Below, piece after piece: positions 60,512-64,000 of a DNA stretch of 64,000 nt; within the stretch, counting starts at the first letter, position 1, and every line of letters begins with the position of its first letter. The DNA is taken from positions 15,800,001-15,864,000 of the forward strand of contig NC_070616.1 of the NCBI RefSeq assembly GCF_027172205.1, read 5' to 3'. A program made the translations under genes and the position numbers. A model generated the notes under the pieces. The model was given only the letters and a program-made list of their open reading frames with translations. It searched no databases and was not told where the DNA came from. The stretch comes from Podarcis raffonei (Eukaryota > Chordata > Lepidosauria > Squamata > Lacertidae).

Positions 60512-63500
60512 TCAGGCCTGGTCGCCAGGGACTTTCTCTTGGGATGTACTGGGTTCGGTCATGGCCTGGTCGCTGGGGACTTTCTCTTGGGACGTACTGG
60601 GGTGGGTCAGGCTGCTGGCGGACGTTCGGGAGAAAACTCTGGACAAGGCGTTGGAGACTTTCTCGAAGACGGAGGGCTTCTGCTGGAGTGGCGGTTGCTG
60701 CTCAGTGGCAGTTCCCTCTTGATCTGAAAAGCCAAAACAGAGGTTGGTCATGGAGTCATGGAGTCAACCTGCCACTCACAGCCCCTGTGAGTGCATCAAG
60801 TGGGAGCAAGGGTGTATTCCAACTCCCATAATCCACAGCTGTCAGTCACACTGGCCCCATGAGCTAATGGGATTTGGAGTCCAGCAATATCCCGTTAGAT
60901 GAAGAGCAATGCAGGCAACAAATTCCGGGCAGCCGAGACCCTCAATTGTCTTGCATCAGACAAGCATTTGGCTGCTTGAGTGTCTGGGTTTTGTTTCATT
61001 TTTACACCGCCAAAATTTACGTAAATTTTGACCTATTCTTGTTTCCTCCGCCCCCTCAATTGTTCAGGTTTTTAATGTTTGTTTTTTAAATCTAAAATGA
61101 TGTAAGCTGTCTTGGATTGATTAAAATAGGAAGGCATGGGGTGTGTCTATCAATGTTTTAAATAAACTTAATCTCCTATATATTTTGGAAACTTGTTTGC
61201 TTATCTGCTATGCATTTGCACACCTTTTAAGACAGTGGTTCCCAAACTCTTTTGGCCACCACCCCCTGCATAAACATATCCCTGATTCCCCCTACCCTAT
61301 ACAAAGCATTATTCAGAATAGTGGTTTGCATGACGCACTAGAGAAGCTAATAACAAAATAATTCAAAACAGTAACAATTAATCACACCTTTATTCTAAAT
61401 CCAAAAACGGGTTTAGTTTTATTAATTCAACAAAAAACTGATGAATTTGATGTAGTGATAGCAGCTTCTCAAAGACTAATAATCATTTGCGCCACCTGCC
61501 ACCCCCTTGGCTTTTAGGGCCCCCAGAGGATGGTACACACACACCCAGATGGTGATATTGCCCACTTTGGAAACTACTTTGGTTTCTGAGATTAAGGAGC
61601 CATTTGTGGGGGGGGGGGGGGTCTTGGTTGCCATTTTGACTCAAGATGGTGGATGGAACCTTCAAAAAAACACAGCAATTTAAACCACCGGTTTCAAAAC
61701 TCCACTGATTTTGGGGTTGTTGTTTTCAAATTCCTGAGCAAGGCTAGGTATGTGGGTGGGACTACTGAACATAAACCCACTTTGTGGTTCCCTGATGTGG
61801 ACATGTCCATGTCATGCTGGAAGCCTCCCTGTTCCACATCCATAAGGAGGGAGGTGGCCTGGCGTGGCCTGCCCCCCAACCACTGTTCAAGGGACAAAAG
61901 TGACGTCCACACCCCGAAACTGGCAGCAAGAAAACTTACGTGCTTCGTACTCTATGACATACTCTGGAACGTCCTGGTAAACAGACATGATCTGTGAAAG
62001 GAGGAAGAGGTCAGGAGGGAATAGGAGAGAGGGGCACATAAAATGTCCTTGTCCTAAGTCAGGATAATCAAGTCCATTGCAGGATGAGAGAAAGAGAGCT
62101 TATCCACACTTATCTTTTGCTCTGCTCTTTCCAGGCACAGCTCTGTGTCTAAGCATGGTTTTTTGTTTCTTGCCTTGGAGTTTTCACTGCAAAAACCCAC
62201 TCTTTAGCACTCAATCAGGGCAAACATCAATTCAGATTTTAAGCAGGTTGCCGTTTACTCCTATTGAGCTTTAAAGAGCAAGTTTTCACAGGGGAAAGCA
62301 CCAGAGCAGCGTTTCCCAAACTTGGGTCTCCCAAGTTTTTGCACTACAACTCCCATTATCCCTAGCTAGCAGGACCAATGGTCAGGAATGGTGGGAATCG
62401 TAGTCCAAAAACAGCTGGAAACCCAAGTTTGGGAAACACTGCTTCAGAGCAGGGGGGTGAAGCACTCTGACACAGAGCTTCTAAGTTCAGACCGTACCTG
62501 AAAAGAGTGTGGATAAGCCCAGAGAGACCCTTTTCCTGCCCAGTCCTAAGTTCTTAAGGGCTTTATATATGTGTCCCTGTAGCAAATTGTCAACCAGTAC
62601 AGATCTCTGAGCCTGAGTGATCTCTGTGGACAGGGTCTCATTCCTCTCCACAAACATGCTATGGCAATTTACCTCGAAGGGTCCTGAGACTGCTTCGGTG
62701 TCCCGGGAGAGGTGCATCTCGACTGCAGCTGGAAGAAAACAGGTGAGAAATGGCTGTGTTACAATGCAAGCCAAGGGTGTGGGTGTGCTGCAAGCGACCT
62801 CAACAGGTTGAGGTGGCTCTGGCCCCATAGACAGGCGCTCCCTGCCAGCCCATGTCCTCCCCCCATGAAAACTGTACCCACAACTCACTGGGTCCTGATT
62901 CCCTTTGGGGGCATCCTTCTCGCAGTTGTGTGCCTGGAGGAGGCCTGTGGGCCAGGTCTAGAGGCCTGAGACCCCCTTTGGCACCCCAGCCCCCATGTGG
63001 GGCTCTGCACAGGGCAGCTTCTAAGGAGCAGCCATTCTAGAACCATAGAATGGTAATGTTGGAAGGGAGCCCAAGGATCATCTAGTCCAACTCCCTGCAA
63101 CGCAGGATTTAAACACAGAAGTGCAATTGTATCAAACCCCAAAGCGACAGAATGAATAGTCACCTTTATCCAGAATCTTCTCTCTATCACTGAAACAGAT
63201 ACAGAAAGGGCTTGGTTAAAATGCTGCGCTTGTAATGTGTCCTCTCCCCATTTGCACAGTGGCCTGGAGTTTGCCCCTCTGCCAAAGCCTGTTTGGATCG
63301 TGGCCTCAATAGGTGCAAAGCCCAAGCATGAGGCAGGCATCCGGGTGGTGGTTCCCGCAAGCGGGATCTTACCATGGCACACATAGAAACCACTGGGCAA
63401 GTGGGTGGCCTGTGACCTTCACCATTTGCTTGTATGGATTTTGGACTGGATGCGGGGGCTGGATTGAATCGTAGAGTTGGAAGGGACCCCCGAGGGTCAT

Positions 63501-64000
63501 CCAGTCCAGCCCCCTTAAGTGCAGGAATCTCAACATGTGGTGCCCCATCCAATTTGAAACCATCCCGGACCCTGCTTAGCTTTGCAAATGCTCTAGTGGT
63601 TTTGTTGCTGTGCCACGCTAAAAGACCAGCTTGCCAAGTGGTTACAAAGCCACCGCTTTGTCGAGGGAGGCCTGCTTCCACACTCTGCTGCCGACAGCAG
63701 TCTCCCCACCTTCAATTCCCAGCAGCTGGCATTGAGAGCTTCACTGCCCCCAACAGTGCAAGTGAAAAAAACCAACCAACCCTGAAGTTCAATGGGGAAC
63801 CATTGCCTGTGTGTGAAGAAACACATGCAAGTCCTGAAAAGTGCCCCTGCTCTCCAAAGCCCAGCCCACCAACAAATGTTGCCCTCAAACCTGTCGGAGG
63901 TCGATGAAGGCCCCACGCTGGTTGTGCGGGGGGTGCTGCTGGAAAAGGTGACAGGGCTGCTCTCCTCTGTTTCGGTGATGGGCGGGCTCGGCATATTGGT
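60512..64000 (-). CDS. Unrecognised gene, 3' part: five exons, runs off the window
   Basis: Minus-strand exons in transcript order: 64000-63891 (continues beyond the window or starts at the ATG at 63994), 63189-63164, 62728-62673, 61991-61940, 60723-60512 with a TGA at 60514-60512. All junctions are GT-AG and the phases fit. The predicted tail is Ser/Thr-rich (P-S-P-P-I-T-E-T-E-E-S-S), then S-D-R-E-K-I-L-D-K, then V-Y-Q-D-V-P-E-Y-V-I-E-Y-E-A. A basic helix-like V-F-E-K-V-S-N-A-L-S-R-V-F-S-R follows, and finally a 16-residue unit (PSTSQEKVPSDQA) present twice. No membrane segment or known domain was seen. I do not recognise the family. It is convergent with the MROH gene, about 1 kb apart. Confidence 0.65.
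61233..61579. mobile_element. hAT nonautonomous element
   Basis: The left end is cagtggttcccaaactc and the right end is ccactttggaaactacttt. The interior resembles 12717-13069 (tgatgaatttgatgtagtga). It lies in the last intron of the minus-strand gene. Confidence 0.8.
62307..62441. mobile_element. hAT-type palindromic MITE, diverged
   Basis: The ends are cagcgtttcccaaacttggg and caagtttgggaaacactg. The flanks are caccagag and cttcagag (8 bp, two differences). Confidence 0.8.
63045..63112 (-). mobile_element. CR1 LINE 3' end fragment
   Basis: It reads accatagaatggtaatgttg, then catctagtccaactccctgc. A second antisense CR1 3' end lies at 63466-63535 (gaatcgtagagttggaaggg). Confidence 0.8.

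Overview
This is vertebrate nuclear DNA, most likely from a squamate reptile. The genes are split into short exons with GT-AG introns and vertebrate-type coding sequence. The repeats fit a lizard or snake: sauropsid CR1 LINE 3' ends, L1 and L2-type LINEs, a BovB 3' tail, several tRNA-headed SINE families, hAT and pogo-like MITEs, and antisense solo LTRs. The species cannot be fixed from sequence alone. I see no operons, CRISPR arrays or real tRNA/rRNA genes.

Layout: (1) 1-1500 holds what looks like the last coding exon and 3' UTR of an unrecognised plus-strand gene. (2) 3442-16307 is a complete MKS1 gene: 18 coding exons and 561 codons, one length class with human MKS1 (559 aa). Its promoter has an RFX-type X-box, as expected for a ciliary transition-zone gene, and its 3' UTR ends near an AATAAA at 17481. 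(3) 21652-59518 is a large plus-strand gene of the maestro HEAT-like repeat (MROH) family. Forty coding exons join into one open frame of about 1,666 residues, closest to MROH2A/MROH2B. Only its first exon with the start codon was not found. (4) 60435-64000 is the 3' part of an unrecognised minus-strand gene, tail-to-tail with the MROH gene.

How the genes work: MKS1 is a B9-domain protein of the MKS complex at the ciliary transition zone. The MROH2-like protein is a long alpha-solenoid without a catalytic domain; its mammalian relatives are poorly understood. Nothing in the sequence shows that these neighbours act together.

The introns are mostly transposon fossils, many nested. Several target-site duplications can be read directly: perfect 8-bp duplications for three hAT-type elements, a 5-bp duplication for a solo LTR inside a SINE, and 10-12 bp for two SINEs. 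I see no convincing new defence, toxin or mobile system. The points most worth following are an in-frame duplicated splice donor and a GC-AG intron in the MROH gene, transposons abutting several splice acceptors, an unusual long-terminal-inverted-repeat element, and the unidentified minus-strand gene with a 16-residue C-terminal repeat.
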